The position numbers and the translations under genes were made by a program. Positions 53,249-62,297 of a stretch of 64,000 bases of DNA are shown here, one piece after another. Within the stretch, counting starts at the first letter, position 1. Each line of letters starts with the position of its first letter. The DNA comes from Atopobium sp. UBA1382. GTDB lineage: Bacteria; Actinomycetota; Coriobacteriia; Coriobacteriales; Atopobiaceae. The stretch covers positions 15,585 through 79,584 of the forward strand of contig DBQY01000008.1 of NCBI GenBank assembly GCA_002305805.1, in the 5' to 3' direction. The notes beneath the pieces are model-generated. The model saw only the letters and a list, made by a program, of their open reading frames with translations, did no database searches and was not told the origin of the DNA.

Positions 53249-54121
53249 GTGGCGGCCGCCCGTCCCATAGCCTTTGACGCCTGTCACGCGACCGTCCCGG
53301 CGACGCTGTTCGCCGGGGTGGTCGCGCTCTCCATGCTGGCGGTCCAGCCCGCGCTCGTGGCGGTCTCGCTCGCGGGCGCACTGGCCTTCTCGCTGCTCGC
53401 GCGGGGTGTCGCCGCCACAGTGCGCGGGCTCGCCTGGCAGCTGCCGCTGCTGGCCCTGGCGTGCCTGGCCAACCCGCTCTTCTCGGCGTCCGGGTCCACG
53501 CTGCTGCTCAAGCTGGGGCCGCGCAGCGTCTACCTGGAGAGCCTTGCCTACGGCGCCACGATGGGCGCGCTCCTGGTGGCCGTGGTCCTGTGGTTCGAGG
53601 GTGCCGCGGCGGTGCTCTCGCAGGACCGGCTCCTCGCGCTCGCCCCGCGGCGCGCCCGGGCGCTACCGCTGCTCGCGGGTATGGTCGCCCAGCTCGTTCC
53701 CCAGCTCCTCCGCCGCTCGGGCGACGCGCGCGCGTCGCTCGCGGCCTGCACCGCCGCCGGGGCGCGGCCTTCCGCGCGCGACGCCCTCATGCGAACGTCG
53801 TCGCTGCTGCTCTCCTGGTCTCTCGAGGAGTCGCTCGAGCGCGCGGACTCCATGCGCGCCCGCGGCTGGGAGTCGGGTCGGCCGCGCACGTGCTACCGGC
53901 CGGAGCGCCTGCGCTCGCGCGACGTGGCGGCGCTCTGCGGAATCGCGGCGCTTCTCGCCCTGGCCGCCGCCTGCGCCTGGCTCCTCTGCGCCGACTGGCG
54001 CTTCTACCCGCGGATGACCGGCCTCGGCCCGTGGTGGGCCTACGTGCCGCCCGCGCTTCTCGCCGCCCTGCCCGCCGCGGCGGAGCTTCTCGTGCGACTA
54101 CGAGAGAGGAGGCTCGGATGA
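53249..54121 (+). CDS. ecfT: ECF transporter transmembrane subunit EcfT
   Basis: 290 residues from GTG 53249, six or so helices with the C-terminal coupling helices. The two conserved Ala-Arg-Gly coupling motifs appear as ARGWE (MRARGWESGRP) and TAAGARPS in the cytoplasmic segment. Overlaps the ATPase gene by ATGA. Confidence 0.85.
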   Translation: MAAARPIAFDACHATVPATLFAGVVALSMLAVQPALVAVSLAGALAFSLLARGVAATVRGLAWQLPLLALACLANPLFSASGSTLLLKLGPRSVYLESLAYGATMGALLVAVVLWFEGAAAVLSQDRLLALAPRRARALPLLAGMVAQLVPQLLRRSGDARASLAACTAAGARPSARDALMRTSSLLLSWSLEESLERADSMRARGWESGRPRTCYRPERLRSRDVAALCGIAALLALAAACAWLLCADWRFYPRMTGLGPWWAYVPPALLAALPAAAELLVRLRERRLG

Positions 54122-55665
54122 GCGCGCTCTCCTTCGACCACGTGTCTTTCTCGTATGCCGGCGTCGGCGCGCCCGCCCTTCTCGACGCCTGCCTCGACGT
54201 GCCCGAGGGGGCGTTTGCGCTGCTCGTTGGTGCCACGGGGTCAGGCAAGTCGACGCTTCTGCGCCTGGCCAAGCCGGAGATCGCACCCGTGGGGGAGCTC
54301 TCGGGCGTGGTCCGTTCCTTTGGCGAGGACGTTCGCGGGCTCGATGCCGTCTCCTCCGCGCGGGCCGTGGGCTACGTCTTCCAGAGCCCGGACGCGCAGA
54401 TGGTCTTCGACACGGTCTGGCACGAGATGGCCTTCGGCCTGGAGAACCTTGGCGTGAGCGAGGCCGAGATGCGCCGCCGCGTGGCCGAGACCGCCACGTT
54501 CCTGGGCATGGGGCCGTGGTTTCGCGACCCTGTCGCCGAGCTCTCCGGCGGGCGCCGGCAGGTCCTCGCGCTGGCGTCCGTGCTGGCCATGCGCCCCCGC
54601 GCGCTTCTGCTCGACGAGCCGACGAGCATGCTTGACCCTATCGCCGAGCAGGCGTTTCTCGCCCTTCTGTTCCGAGCCAACCGTGAGCTGGGCATGACGG
54701 TCGTGGTGGCCACGCACACGCCGGAGCCGATGCTCGACTATGCCACGTGCGCCTTTGCGCTGGAGGACGGCCGTGTGCGGGAGATGGCGCTCGGGAATCT
54801 GCGGTGGCCTGGCGACTCGTTGGTCCCAGAGGACCGGAACGAGGCCGCGCAAGCTCCGATTCCGGCACCACGGCGCCAACGATCGAGCTCCAAGGGCGAG
54901 AAGGACGTGCGCACCGCGCTCTCCCTGGACGACGTGTGGTTCCGCTATGACCGCGATGCGGGCTGGGTGCTGCACGGCTGCGACCTTGTGGTGGCGTCCG
55001 GCGAGGTCCGCGCACTGCTCGGCGCCAACGGCTGCGGCAAGTCAACGCTTCTGCAGGTGGCGGCCGGCGTGCTGCGCCCCCAGCGCGGACGGGCGGGAAA
55101 CTCGCGCGCAGGCGACCAGGCGCTGCTTCCGCAGGACCCGCGTGCGGTGCTCGCGTGCGAGACGGTGCGCGGGGAGCTCATGGAGTGGTCGGCGTCATCG
55201 GGACGCTACGGGTCCGCAGAGGTCGACGCTGCGCTCGAGCGCCTGCATCTCGCCGACTGCCCGGACCGCCACCCCTACGACCTCTCCGGCGGCCAGCAAC
55301 AGCTGCTGGCGCTCGAGAAGCTGCTGCTCGTTCGCCCGCTCCTGCTGCTGCTCGACGAGCCGACCAAGGGGCTCGACCGCCCGTCCCGCGAGGCGGTGGC
55401 GGCGCGTGTCCGCGCGGCAGCGGACGCGGGCGCCACGGTCCTTCTCGCCACGCACGACGCCGCCTTCGTGAGTGCCGTGGCGAACACGGCCTCCCTCGTC
55501 TTCGACGGCGAGGTGACCGTGACCGAGCCTGCCGGCGACTTCCTGCGCAGCTCCTGGCTCTACTCGAACAGCAGGAACGGCTCCTGCTCGGCGAGCTCGT
55601 CCTCGTCAAGCTCGTCAAGCTCGTCGACGTGCTCGTGCTCGTCCTCCTCGTCGCCCCAGGCGTAG
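54118..55665 (+). CDS. ecfA: Fused ECF ATPase (EcfA-EcfA')
   Basis: 515 residues holding both ATPases in one chain. First domain: GATGSGKST (38-46), QSPDAQMVF, LSGGRRQVLALASVLA, LLLDEPTSMLDP. Second: GANGCGKST (~305), LSGGQQQLLALEKLLL, LLLLDEPTKGLD. A ~45-residue linker joins them. After the natural end of the second domain (DFLRSSWLY) the frame has lost its stop and runs 35 codons antisense through the acidic tail of the opposite gene, giving a Ser-rich end (SSSSSSSSSSSTCSC). Confidence 0.88.
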   Translation: MSALSFDHVSFSYAGVGAPALLDACLDVPEGAFALLVGATGSGKSTLLRLAKPEIAPVGELSGVVRSFGEDVRGLDAVSSARAVGYVFQSPDAQMVFDTVWHEMAFGLENLGVSEAEMRRRVAETATFLGMGPWFRDPVAELSGGRRQVLALASVLAMRPRALLLDEPTSMLDPIAEQAFLALLFRANRELGMTVVVATHTPEPMLDYATCAFALEDGRVREMALGNLRWPGDSLVPEDRNEAAQAPIPAPRRQRSSSKGEKDVRTALSLDDVWFRYDRDAGWVLHGCDLVVASGEVRALLGANGCGKSTLLQVAAGVLRPQRGRAGNSRAGDQALLPQDPRAVLACETVRGELMEWSASSGRYGSAEVDAALERLHLADCPDRHPYDLSGGQQQLLALEKLLLVRPLLLLLDEPTKGLDRPSREAVAARVRAAADAGATVLLATHDAAFVSAVANTASLVFDGEVTVTEPAGDFLRSSWLYSNSRNGSCSASSSSSSSSSSSTCSCSSSSSPQA

Positions 55666-55985
55666 GCGCTGGCGACGTCATCGTCCTCGTCTACCACGGG
55701 CAGCGCGCTCGTGATCGAGCATAGACCGTCCATTGCCGGCACGATTTTCTGCCACTGACAGATGACGGGGTCGGAGGGGGCAGCCTCGAGCTCGGTGAGC
55801 GAGTCGAGGTAGATCTCGTGCGCGCCGTCGAGCAGGTCGGAGGACTTGCGGACCTCATGGAGGTGCGCCGCGAACTTCTCCATCGCCGCATCGGCGTCAT
55901 CCGCCTCCACGACGATGGGCATGAGGCAGTAATTGTCCTTGCTGTCGGTGTCGTCGTTGTAGCTGAAGTTGCCGATGTACAGCAT
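55560..55985 (-). CDS. Acidic hypothetical protein
   Basis: 141 residues. N-terminal alpha/beta part (MLYIGNFSYNDDTDSKDNYC, IVVEADDADAAMEKFAAHLH) and a strongly acidic repeat-like tail (DEEDEHEHVDELDELDEDEL). No family recognised. Its 3' end overlaps ecfA by 106 bp. Divergent from the S component. Confidence 0.68.
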   Translation of the reverse strand: MLYIGNFSYNDDTDSKDNYCLMPIVVEADDADAAMEKFAAHLHEVRKSSDLLDGAHEIYLDSLTELEAAPSDPVICQWQKIVPAMDGLCSITSALPVVDEDDDVASAYAWGDEEDEHEHVDELDELDEDELAEQEPFLLFE

Positions 55986-56025
55986 GGTGCCTCCTCGGTC
56001 GCGGGCCTATGGCAAACTGGTACCC

Positions 56026-56730
56026 ATGATGGGGGAGAGACAAACATCGCGGGCCCGGGCGCTGGCGTCGCTGGAGATTCCAGCGCTGGTGGCAGTGCCC
56101 GTCGCGATGGTCGCGTTCGCGCTGGCGGGCATGCGCGCCAGCGCGGGCCTCACGCTTGTCGTGGCGCTTCTCGCCCTGGGGCTGCTCTTCGCGAGCTTCG
56201 AGGCGTCCCGACCCGCCCTGCGTCAGCTCATGCCCACCGCCGTGCTCGCGGCCGTTGCCGCGGCGGGGCGCGTGCTCTTTGCCCCGCTGCCGGACGTCAA
56301 GCCCGTCTCGGCAATCGCGATTCTTGCGGGTGCGGCCCTCGGTAGGCGCAGTGGCTTTGTGGTGGGCGCCCTTGCGGCGTTGGCCTCCAACGTCTTCTTT
56401 GGACAGGGACCCTGGACGCCCTGGCAGATGTACGCGTGGGGCCTCGTCGGCTACGTCAGCGGCGTTCTGGGCGAGCGTGGTCTACTTGAGCGAATGCCCG
56501 TGCTCTACGTCTGGGGCTTTGCGTCCGGCCTGGTCTATGGCCTCATCCTGAACGGCTACCACGTCCTCGGCTACGTCCAACCGCTCACCTGGGAGTCCGC
56601 GCTCGTCGCCTGCGCGGCCAGCATCCCGCTCGACGTGACGCACGGCGTGGCAACGGTTGCGTTCCTCGCTGCGATTTGGCTGCCGTGGGGCCGCGCCATC
56701 CGCCGCGTCGTGGCCAAGTACGGGCTCTGA
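56026..56730 (+). CDS. ECF transporter S component, probably for cobalamin
   Basis: 234 residues, about six helices. ALGRRSGFVVGALAALASNV and FFGQGPWTPWQMYAWGLVGY are typical S-component blocks of the CbrT/cobalamin-like group. The substrate is inferred from the riboswitch and DUF4430 lipoprotein of the same locus. There is no clear ribosome binding site before ATG 56026. Confidence 0.82.
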   Translation: MMGERQTSRARALASLEIPALVAVPVAMVAFALAGMRASAGLTLVVALLALGLLFASFEASRPALRQLMPTAVLAAVAAAGRVLFAPLPDVKPVSAIAILAGAALGRRSGFVVGALAALASNVFFGQGPWTPWQMYAWGLVGYVSGVLGERGLLERMPVLYVWGFASGLVYGLILNGYHVLGYVQPLTWESALVACAASIPLDVTHGVATVAFLAAIWLPWGRAIRRVVAKYGL

Positions 56731-56743
56731 GTCGCTACGGCGT

Positions 56744-56973
56744 TCCAAAACGGCCGCTCGTGCAACAAAACCGCCGCGCGAAAACCAAAACGGGCGCTCG
56801 TGCAACATGAATTCGAGCCCCAAACTCGAATCCGCCTCGCTCGGACCCATGTCTGCGCAGGTAGGCAAATTAACATTCGAATCAGTTACTAGCTTTGGAC
56901 GGAAAGTGTGTTGCACGAGCGCCCGTTTTGGTTTCCAAATGCCCCTCATGTTGCACGAGGGCTCGTTTTGGTT
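56744..56973. repeat. Composite palindrome B: four copies of a 23-26 bp unit
   Basis: The unit CCAAAACGGGCGCTCGTGCAA occurs twice forward (56745, 56786) and twice reverse (56909, 56949), symmetrically. The inner pair makes a perfect 26-bp inverted repeat (56782-56807/56909-56934) around 101 nt; the outer pair adds a second, mismatched stem. It fills most of the 366-bp gap between the S component and yebC, and no gene is seen. Confidence 0.88.
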
Positions 56974-57096
56974 TTCGTGACCCGTCTTGCGCGCCGATCC
57001 AGCTCCGAGTGACCCGCGTGCGGACCTCTTTACATTTCGGCCGCTCTTCGCTATCGTAGGCACGTTTCATGCCATGAATCAACGAAGGAGATGTGC

Positions 57097-57897
57097 ATGT
57101 CCGGACACTCTAAGTGGGCAACCACCAAGCACAAGAAGGCCGCTATCGACGCCAAGCGCTCGTCGCTCTTCTCCAAGCTCTCTCGCAACATCACCGTTGC
57201 GGCCAAGCTCGGCGGCGATCCCAACCCGGACAACAACGCGACGCTCGCCGCCGCCGTGGCCCGTGCGCGCATGGTCTCCATGCCCAACGCCAAGATCAAG
57301 GCCGCCATTGACAAGGCCTTTGGCTCTGGCGCTGACGCCGCCAACTACGCCGAGATTACCTACGAGGGCTACGGTCCCGCCGGCGTTGCCGTCTACGTTG
57401 ACTGCCTGACCGACAACAAGAACCGCACCGCGGCTGACGTGCGCTCCGCCTTCTCTCACTCCGGCGGCTCGCTCGGCACCTCCGGCTCCGTCGCGTTCCA
57501 GTTCGAGCGCAAGGGCTCCATCGCCGTGGAGAAGGTCATCAAGTCCGAGGACAAGAAGGTCGCCGACAAGGAGAACGCCGTCGACGAGGACGAGTTCATG
57601 ATGGCCGTGGCTGAGGCCGGTGGCGAGGACTACGAGGACGCCGGCGAGGAGTGGATCGTCTGGACCGCCTACGACAAGATGCAGGACGTCCAGAAGGGTC
57701 TCGAGGCCCAGGGCATCGAGGTCAAGGGCTCCGAGCTCACCATGGTCCCCACCACGCCGACCGACGTCTCCGTGGCCGACGCCAAGAAGGTTCAGCGTCT
57801 CGTTGACCGTCTCGACGAGCTGGAGGACGTCCAGAACGTCTACCACACCATGAACATGACCGACGAGATCGCCGAGGCCCTGGCCGAGGACGAGTAG
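57097..57897 (+). CDS. yebC: YebC/PmpR-family protein
   Basis: 266 residues, slightly longer than usual (~240-250). SGHSKWATTKHKKAAIDAKR is the signature N-terminus. The ITYEGYGPAGVAVYVDCLTD core is intact. Members act as DNA-binding regulators or, in recent work, in relieving ribosome stalling. AAGGAG precedes ATG 57097. Confidence 0.95.
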   Translation: MSGHSKWATTKHKKAAIDAKRSSLFSKLSRNITVAAKLGGDPNPDNNATLAAAVARARMVSMPNAKIKAAIDKAFGSGADAANYAEITYEGYGPAGVAVYVDCLTDNKNRTAADVRSAFSHSGGSLGTSGSVAFQFERKGSIAVEKVIKSEDKKVADKENAVDEDEFMMAVAEAGGEDYEDAGEEWIVWTAYDKMQDVQKGLEAQGIEVKGSELTMVPTTPTDVSVADAKKVQRLVDRLDELEDVQNVYHTMNMTDEIAEALAEDE

Positions 57898-57924
57898 CCG
57901 GCAGGTTACAGCACTGACTGACGC

Positions 57925-57961
57925 GGCGGCGTCCGGGGAGTCCGGGCGCCGCCGTTTTTCG
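57925..57961 (+). terminator. Rho-independent terminator after yebC
   Basis: Stem GGCGGCGTCCGG / CCGGGCGCCGCC with a 5-nt loop, followed by TTTTT. Confidence 0.85.
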
Positions 57962-57982
57962 CCCGCGCCGCCTCGATTCACG

Positions 57983-58102
57983 TTGTGCACGAGTTATTCT
58001 CCGCGTCGGACGAAACGGGGCGCTTTTGCGGCGGCAGAGCCGGAGTTTTCCCAGTTGGCATCTGCTATCGAACACATTGCATATTGTCTAACTCGTGCAC
58101 AA
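57983..58102. repeat. Intergenic element C: 14-bp perfect inverted repeat framing 92 nt
   Basis: Arms TTGTGCACGAGTTA and exact complement, 92 nt between. The 410-bp yebC-amiF gap holds the terminator, this element and a dyad near amiF; no gene. Confidence 0.82.
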
Positions 58103-58241
58103 ATGAAAGCGGGCTACGCCGACCGCTGGGCGAGAAGAACCGGGGCGCAGCCGCGTCGGTCGAAGGGCGCCAACCGGAGGTTCAGGCTCGGCGCCGCCTG
58201 CCGTCGAAATGGGGCCGTCTCCCGGATGTAACCACAACATA

Positions 58242-58258
58242 TAGTGTGCGTAACACTA
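58242..58258. promoter_or_regulatory. Dyad upstream of formamidase
   Basis: TAGTGT-N5-ACACTA, 50 bp before amiF in an AT-rich stretch. A possible repressor or activator site. Confidence 0.5.
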
Positions 58259-58307
58259 CTCACCTACCATAGGTCGTGTTCGGTACCCACAGGGAGAGGA
58301 GCACGAC

Positions 58308-59315
58308 ATGGGCAGCATCGGAAGCATGGGCAAGCCGAGGATGGGCTTTCTGGTGGCGGCGATTCAGTTCCCCGCGCCGGTGGTGAACAGCCGCGCCGAC
58401 ATTGACCGCCAGGTCGAGAGCATCGTGCGCACGCTCAATGCGACCAAGGCCGGCTATCCCGGCGTTGAGCTGATCGTCTTCCCCGAGTACAGCACGCAAG
58501 GGCTGAACACCGCCAAGTGGCTCACCGACGAGTTCCTCTGTGACATCCCCGGTCCCGAGACCGAGGCCTTCTCGCGCGCGTGCCAGGAGGCCGGCGTCTA
58601 CGGCGTCTTCTCCATCATGGAGCGCAACCCCGACCCCACGAAGAACCCCTACAACACCGCGATTATCATCGACCCCGCGGGGAACATCGTTCTCAAATAC
58701 CGCAAGCTCTTCCCGTGGAACCCCATCGAGCCGTGGTACCCCGGCGACCTGGGCATGCCGGTCTGCGAGGGCCCCGGCGGCTCCAAGCTGGCCGTCTGCA
58801 TCTGCCACGACGGCATGATCCCCGAGCTCGCGCGCGAGGCCGCCTACAAGGGGTGCAACGTCTACATCCGCATCTCCGGCTACTCCACGCAGGTCAACGA
58901 CCAGTGGATCCTCACCAACCGCTCCAACGCGTGGCACAACCTCATGTACACGGTCTCGGTGAACCTGGCCGGCTATGACGGGACGTTCTACTACTTCGGC
59001 GAGGGCCAGGTGTGCAACTTCGACGGCACGACGCTCGTCCAGGGGCAGAGAAACCCGTGGGAGATCGTCACGGCGGAGATCTACCCGCAGCTCGCGGACA
59101 ACGCGCGCCTCTCCTGGGGCCTCGAGAACAACATCTACAACCTCGGCCACCGCGGCTACGTCGCCGTCCCGGGCGGCGAGCCGGACGCTGGCCTCACCTA
59201 CATCAAGGACCTCGCCGCCGGTCGCTACAAGCTGCCGTGGGAGGACGAGATGGACATCAAGGACGGCTCGATCTACGGGTACCCCACGACGGGCGGCCGC
59301 TTCGGCAACGATTAG
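58308..59315 (+). CDS. amiF: Formamidase
   Basis: 335 residues, nitrilase superfamily. Formamidase hydrolyses formamide to formate and ammonia. The catalytic residues sit exactly where Helicobacter pylori AmiF has them: Glu60 (VFPEYSTQG), Lys133 (LKYRKLFPW) and Cys166 (VCICHDGM). Length equals AmiF (334). It may supply ammonia; no other nitrogen gene adjoins it. Confidence 0.93.
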   Translation: MGSIGSMGKPRMGFLVAAIQFPAPVVNSRADIDRQVESIVRTLNATKAGYPGVELIVFPEYSTQGLNTAKWLTDEFLCDIPGPETEAFSRACQEAGVYGVFSIMERNPDPTKNPYNTAIIIDPAGNIVLKYRKLFPWNPIEPWYPGDLGMPVCEGPGGSKLAVCICHDGMIPELAREAAYKGCNVYIRISGYSTQVNDQWILTNRSNAWHNLMYTVSVNLAGYDGTFYYFGEGQVCNFDGTTLVQGQRNPWEIVTAEIYPQLADNARLSWGLENNIYNLGHRGYVAVPGGEPDAGLTYIKDLAAGRYKLPWEDEMDIKDGSIYGYPTTGGRFGND

Positions 59316-59332
59316 GCCCGCCGGGCCGCCCT

Positions 59333-59447
59333 GCCGGGTCGGGAATTCGCGCTCGTCCCCGCCCAAGCGCCGAGAAGAGCGGGGGCGCGCGATTCCCTAA
59401 CCCGGAAAAGCTCCCAAACGAGGCAGCACGACGATTCCCGACCCGGC
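59333..59447. repeat. Intergenic element D: 14-bp inverted repeat framing 87 nt
   Basis: GCCGGGTCGGGAAT (59333-59346) pairs perfectly with 59434-59447. A nearer partial match (59385-59404) gives an alternative hairpin. It lies in the 249-bp amiF-CPBP gap. CGAGAAGAGCGGGG also occurs twice here (59370, 59491). Confidence 0.78.
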
Positions 59448-59564
59448 GCAAGCCCAGCTCCGGAACGAGGTTTCCCGACGGTTTCGCGCACCGAGAAGAG
59501 CGGGGTCGGCCGCGGGCCCCCTCCTATAATCGGTCCCCATCACGCAATCCGGCGGAAGGGGGGC

Positions 59565-60465
59565 ATGTCTCAAGGCGTCGAGCGCGCGGCCGTGCGCTGG
59601 GGGCGGCTCGCGTTTCTCGCGGCGCTGCCGCCCGTCGTGGCGTGGCTGGGACGCTGGGCCCTGGAGCTCGTCCGTACCGCCCTGCTCTCGGCCCCCGCCC
59701 TGCGCACCCCGCCTGGATCGGAGCTTGCGCCCTGGCTCTACGTTCTTGCGACGTGCGTCGTGCTGGGCGTCCCCTTGGCGCTGTACCTGCGCGCGCTCAC
59801 CCGGATGCGAGCAGGGCAAGACGAGACGGGCCGCGCGGCCGGCCCGCTGCGCCTGCGCGGCCTCGGCTGGCGCCCGTTCGTGCGCGCGCTGTGCCTGGGC
59901 GTCGGTCTCTGGCTCTGCTACCAGGCGCTTCTCTGGATCTGCCAAGCGCGCGCCCGGCCTCCTGGAATCGGGGAGGGCGTCCGCCTCCGGGCAGGAGGCC
60001 ACGGCGAGCAGCGCCCTCGCCGGGCTCGTCTCCGGCTGCGAGTGCGCGCCGATCCTGGAGGAGGGCTGGTACCGGGGCGCCTGGCTCACGGGCCTCTCCC
60101 TGGCCGGCGCTCCGTTTGCCCTCGCCAACGTCCTGCAGGCGGCGGCGTTTGGCCTGACGCACTTCTCGCCGTTCCAGATTGCCCTGACCACGGCGTTTGG
60201 CCTGGCGCTTGGCAGGCTCGCCGCGCGCCTGGGCTCGGCCGTGCCCGGGATGCTCGCCCACGCGTTGCTCAACTCCCCGCTCCCCAGCGCCGCGCTCGCT
60301 GTCCTCGTGCAGGGGCTCGGCCTTTCCGGGACGTTTGACCAGCTGCTATACGCGCAGTACGGCGCCGGCCTGAGCCCCGCCGCCCTGCCGCTCCTGGCCG
60401 GGATGCTGCTCGGCGGCACCCTCCTGGCGCTCGCCGCCCTTCTCGCCCCCGCACGCGCGCGCTGA
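59565..60465 (+). pseudogene. CPBP intramembrane protease with frameshift
   Basis: The first ~125 codons (from ATG 59565, AAGGGGGG upstream) are a hydrophobic N-terminal region. The conserved CPBP part (APILEEGWYRGAWLTG, AFGLTHFSPFQI, MLAHALLNSPL) lies in the +2 frame from about 59945. One base must be removed (total 901 nt) to join them, within GCGCGCGCCC (~59948). All catalytic Glu/His motifs survive. Either a recent mutation or a sequencing error. Confidence 0.8.
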
Positions 60466-60502
60466 GGCGCCCCGCCGCGCCGGCCGAGAGGGGCCCCGCC
60501 GC

Positions 60503-60760
60503 CTACTCCACGGTGCCGTAGACGGTGCCCCAGCCGCGGGCCACGAGGCAGGAGTTGAGCTGATCGCAGAGTCGCTGGCGGGTGTAGGTGCGTGGTGGCA
60601 GCGACGCCACGACCTCCATGAGGTCCGCGCAGAGGTCCAGGATCTCCGCGCGCAGCTCGACGTCGAGACGGCTCACGGTGGCAGCGGACGATATGCCTGG
60701 AACAAAGAGGGAGTCAACCAGTCGCTGCAGCTCGCCGTAATCCCCCGAGCGCACGTCCAT
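60503..60760 (-). CDS. Small hypothetical protein
   Basis: 85 residues from ATG 60760 with GGGAGG upstream. Mostly helical (LQRLVDSLFVPGISSAATV, ELRAEILDLCADLMEVVASL), with no signal, helix or metal motif. No family recognised. Divergent from the aminotransferase. Confidence 0.6.
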   Translation of the reverse strand: MDVRSGDYGELQRLVDSLFVPGISSAATVSRLDVELRAEILDLCADLMEVVASLPPRTYTRQRLCDQLNSCLVARGWGTVYGTVE

Positions 60761-60865
60761 CTCGCCACCGCCTCCCTGTAAGCGTTCGTTTTCGTCTGGA
60801 ACATGGTAGCAGCATCGACCCCGTTTGCCTCTATACTCAGACGGGACCAACCAAGAGGAGGACTC

Positions 60866-62155
60866 ATGCCCAACGCCTACCAGAACATGACCGACGCCCA
60901 GCTCGATGCCGCCATCGCGGAGCTCGAGGCCCAGGCCGACGACCTGCGTGCCCTGAACCTCAAGCTCGACATGGCCCGCGGCAAGCCGAGCCCCGAGCAG
61001 ACTGCGCTCTCCAAGCCCATGCTCGACCTGCTCACCTCTGACTCCGACCTCTCCGACCAGGGCGTCGATGCAGACAACTACGGTGCGCCTGACGGCCTGC
61101 CCTCGGCCCGCGCCCTCGCGGCGGAGCTCCTTGGCGTGGACGCGGCAAACGTCTCCGTCATGGGCTCCTCGAGCCTCAACCTCATGTACGACTGCGTGGA
61201 GCACGGCTACGTCCACGGTATCGACGGCAACGAGCCCTGGTGCAAGCAGGGCGTTGTCAAGTTCCTCTGCCCGGCGCCCGGCTACGACCGCCACTTCACC
61301 GTGACGGAGAGCTTTGGCATCCAGAACGTGCCCGTCCCCATGCGCGAGGACGGCCCGGACATGGACGTGGTCCGCGAGTACGTTGAGAAGGACGCGACGG
61401 TCAAGGGCATCTGGTGCGTGCCCAAGTACGCCAATCCCACCGGCGTGACCTACTCCGACGACGTGGTGCGCGCCTTCGCCGCGCTGAGTCCTGCCGCGCC
61501 GGACTTCCGCATCTTCTGGGACAACGCCTACGCAGTCCACACCTTCGAGGGCGAGGGCGACCAGCTCCTGAACATCTTCGACGCCCTCGCCGAGCAGGGT
61601 GAGGAGAAGAACCTCGTCTACGAGTTCGCCTCTACGGCAAAGGTGACCTTCCCCAGCTCCGGCATGGCCTGGGTCACGGCGTCCCCGGCCGACATGGCCG
61701 AGCTGCGCCGTGCCTTCTCGGCGATGCGCGTCTCCCCGGAGAAGATCTCCCAGCTTGCGCACGTGAAGTTCCTGAAGAACGCCGCAGGCGTCTCCGAGCA
61801 CATGAAGAAGCACGCCGCGCTCGTGGCGCCGCGCTTTGCGCTCGTGGAGGAGAAGCTCAGCTCCGGCCTCGGCGAGCTGGGCTGCGCCACGTGGACCAAG
61901 CCCAGGGGTGGCTACTTCGTCTCCTTCGAGGGCCCGAAGGGCTCGGCCAAGGAGATCGTGAGCCTTGCCAAGGAGCTGGGCGTCACGCTCACTCCGGCCG
62001 GCGCGCCCTGGCCCTACGGTCGCGACCCGGAGGACACCAACATCCGCATCGCGCCCACCTACCCGAGCCTCGAGGAGCTCGGCCAGGCGCTCGACGTCTT
62101 CGTCGTGGCGGTCAAGCTCGTCTCAGCGCGACTCGCGCGCTCCGAGAGGGCGTAG
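60866..62155 (+). CDS. PLP-dependent aminotransferase (aspartate aminotransferase Ic type)
   Basis: 429 residues. KLDMARGKPSPEQ, NYGAPDGLPSARALAAELLG, VPKYANPTGVTYSDD and the PLP lysine in FASTAKVTFPSSG mark the newer class I aspartate aminotransferase family. It moves the amino group from aspartate or similar to 2-oxoglutarate. AGGAGG precedes ATG 60866. Confidence 0.92.
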   Translation: MPNAYQNMTDAQLDAAIAELEAQADDLRALNLKLDMARGKPSPEQTALSKPMLDLLTSDSDLSDQGVDADNYGAPDGLPSARALAAELLGVDAANVSVMGSSSLNLMYDCVEHGYVHGIDGNEPWCKQGVVKFLCPAPGYDRHFTVTESFGIQNVPVPMREDGPDMDVVREYVEKDATVKGIWCVPKYANPTGVTYSDDVVRAFAALSPAAPDFRIFWDNAYAVHTFEGEGDQLLNIFDALAEQGEEKNLVYEFASTAKVTFPSSGMAWVTASPADMAELRRAFSAMRVSPEKISQLAHVKFLKNAAGVSEHMKKHAALVAPRFALVEEKLSSGLGELGCATWTKPRGGYFVSFEGPKGSAKEIVSLAKELGVTLTPAGAPWPYGRDPEDTNIRIAPTYPSLEELGQALDVFVVAVKLVSARLARSERA

Positions 62156-62297
62156 GCCTCCCTCAGTTGCCTCTGGGGAACTTCTGTTATTATCGCCGCG
62201 GTGCGGCCGTGCCTGGCCGGGCGCGTCGCACCGTGGCATACTCTTAGCTTTTGTGGGCGCATCGGGCGCCGGGTCGGTTCAGGGGGATCACGCGCAA

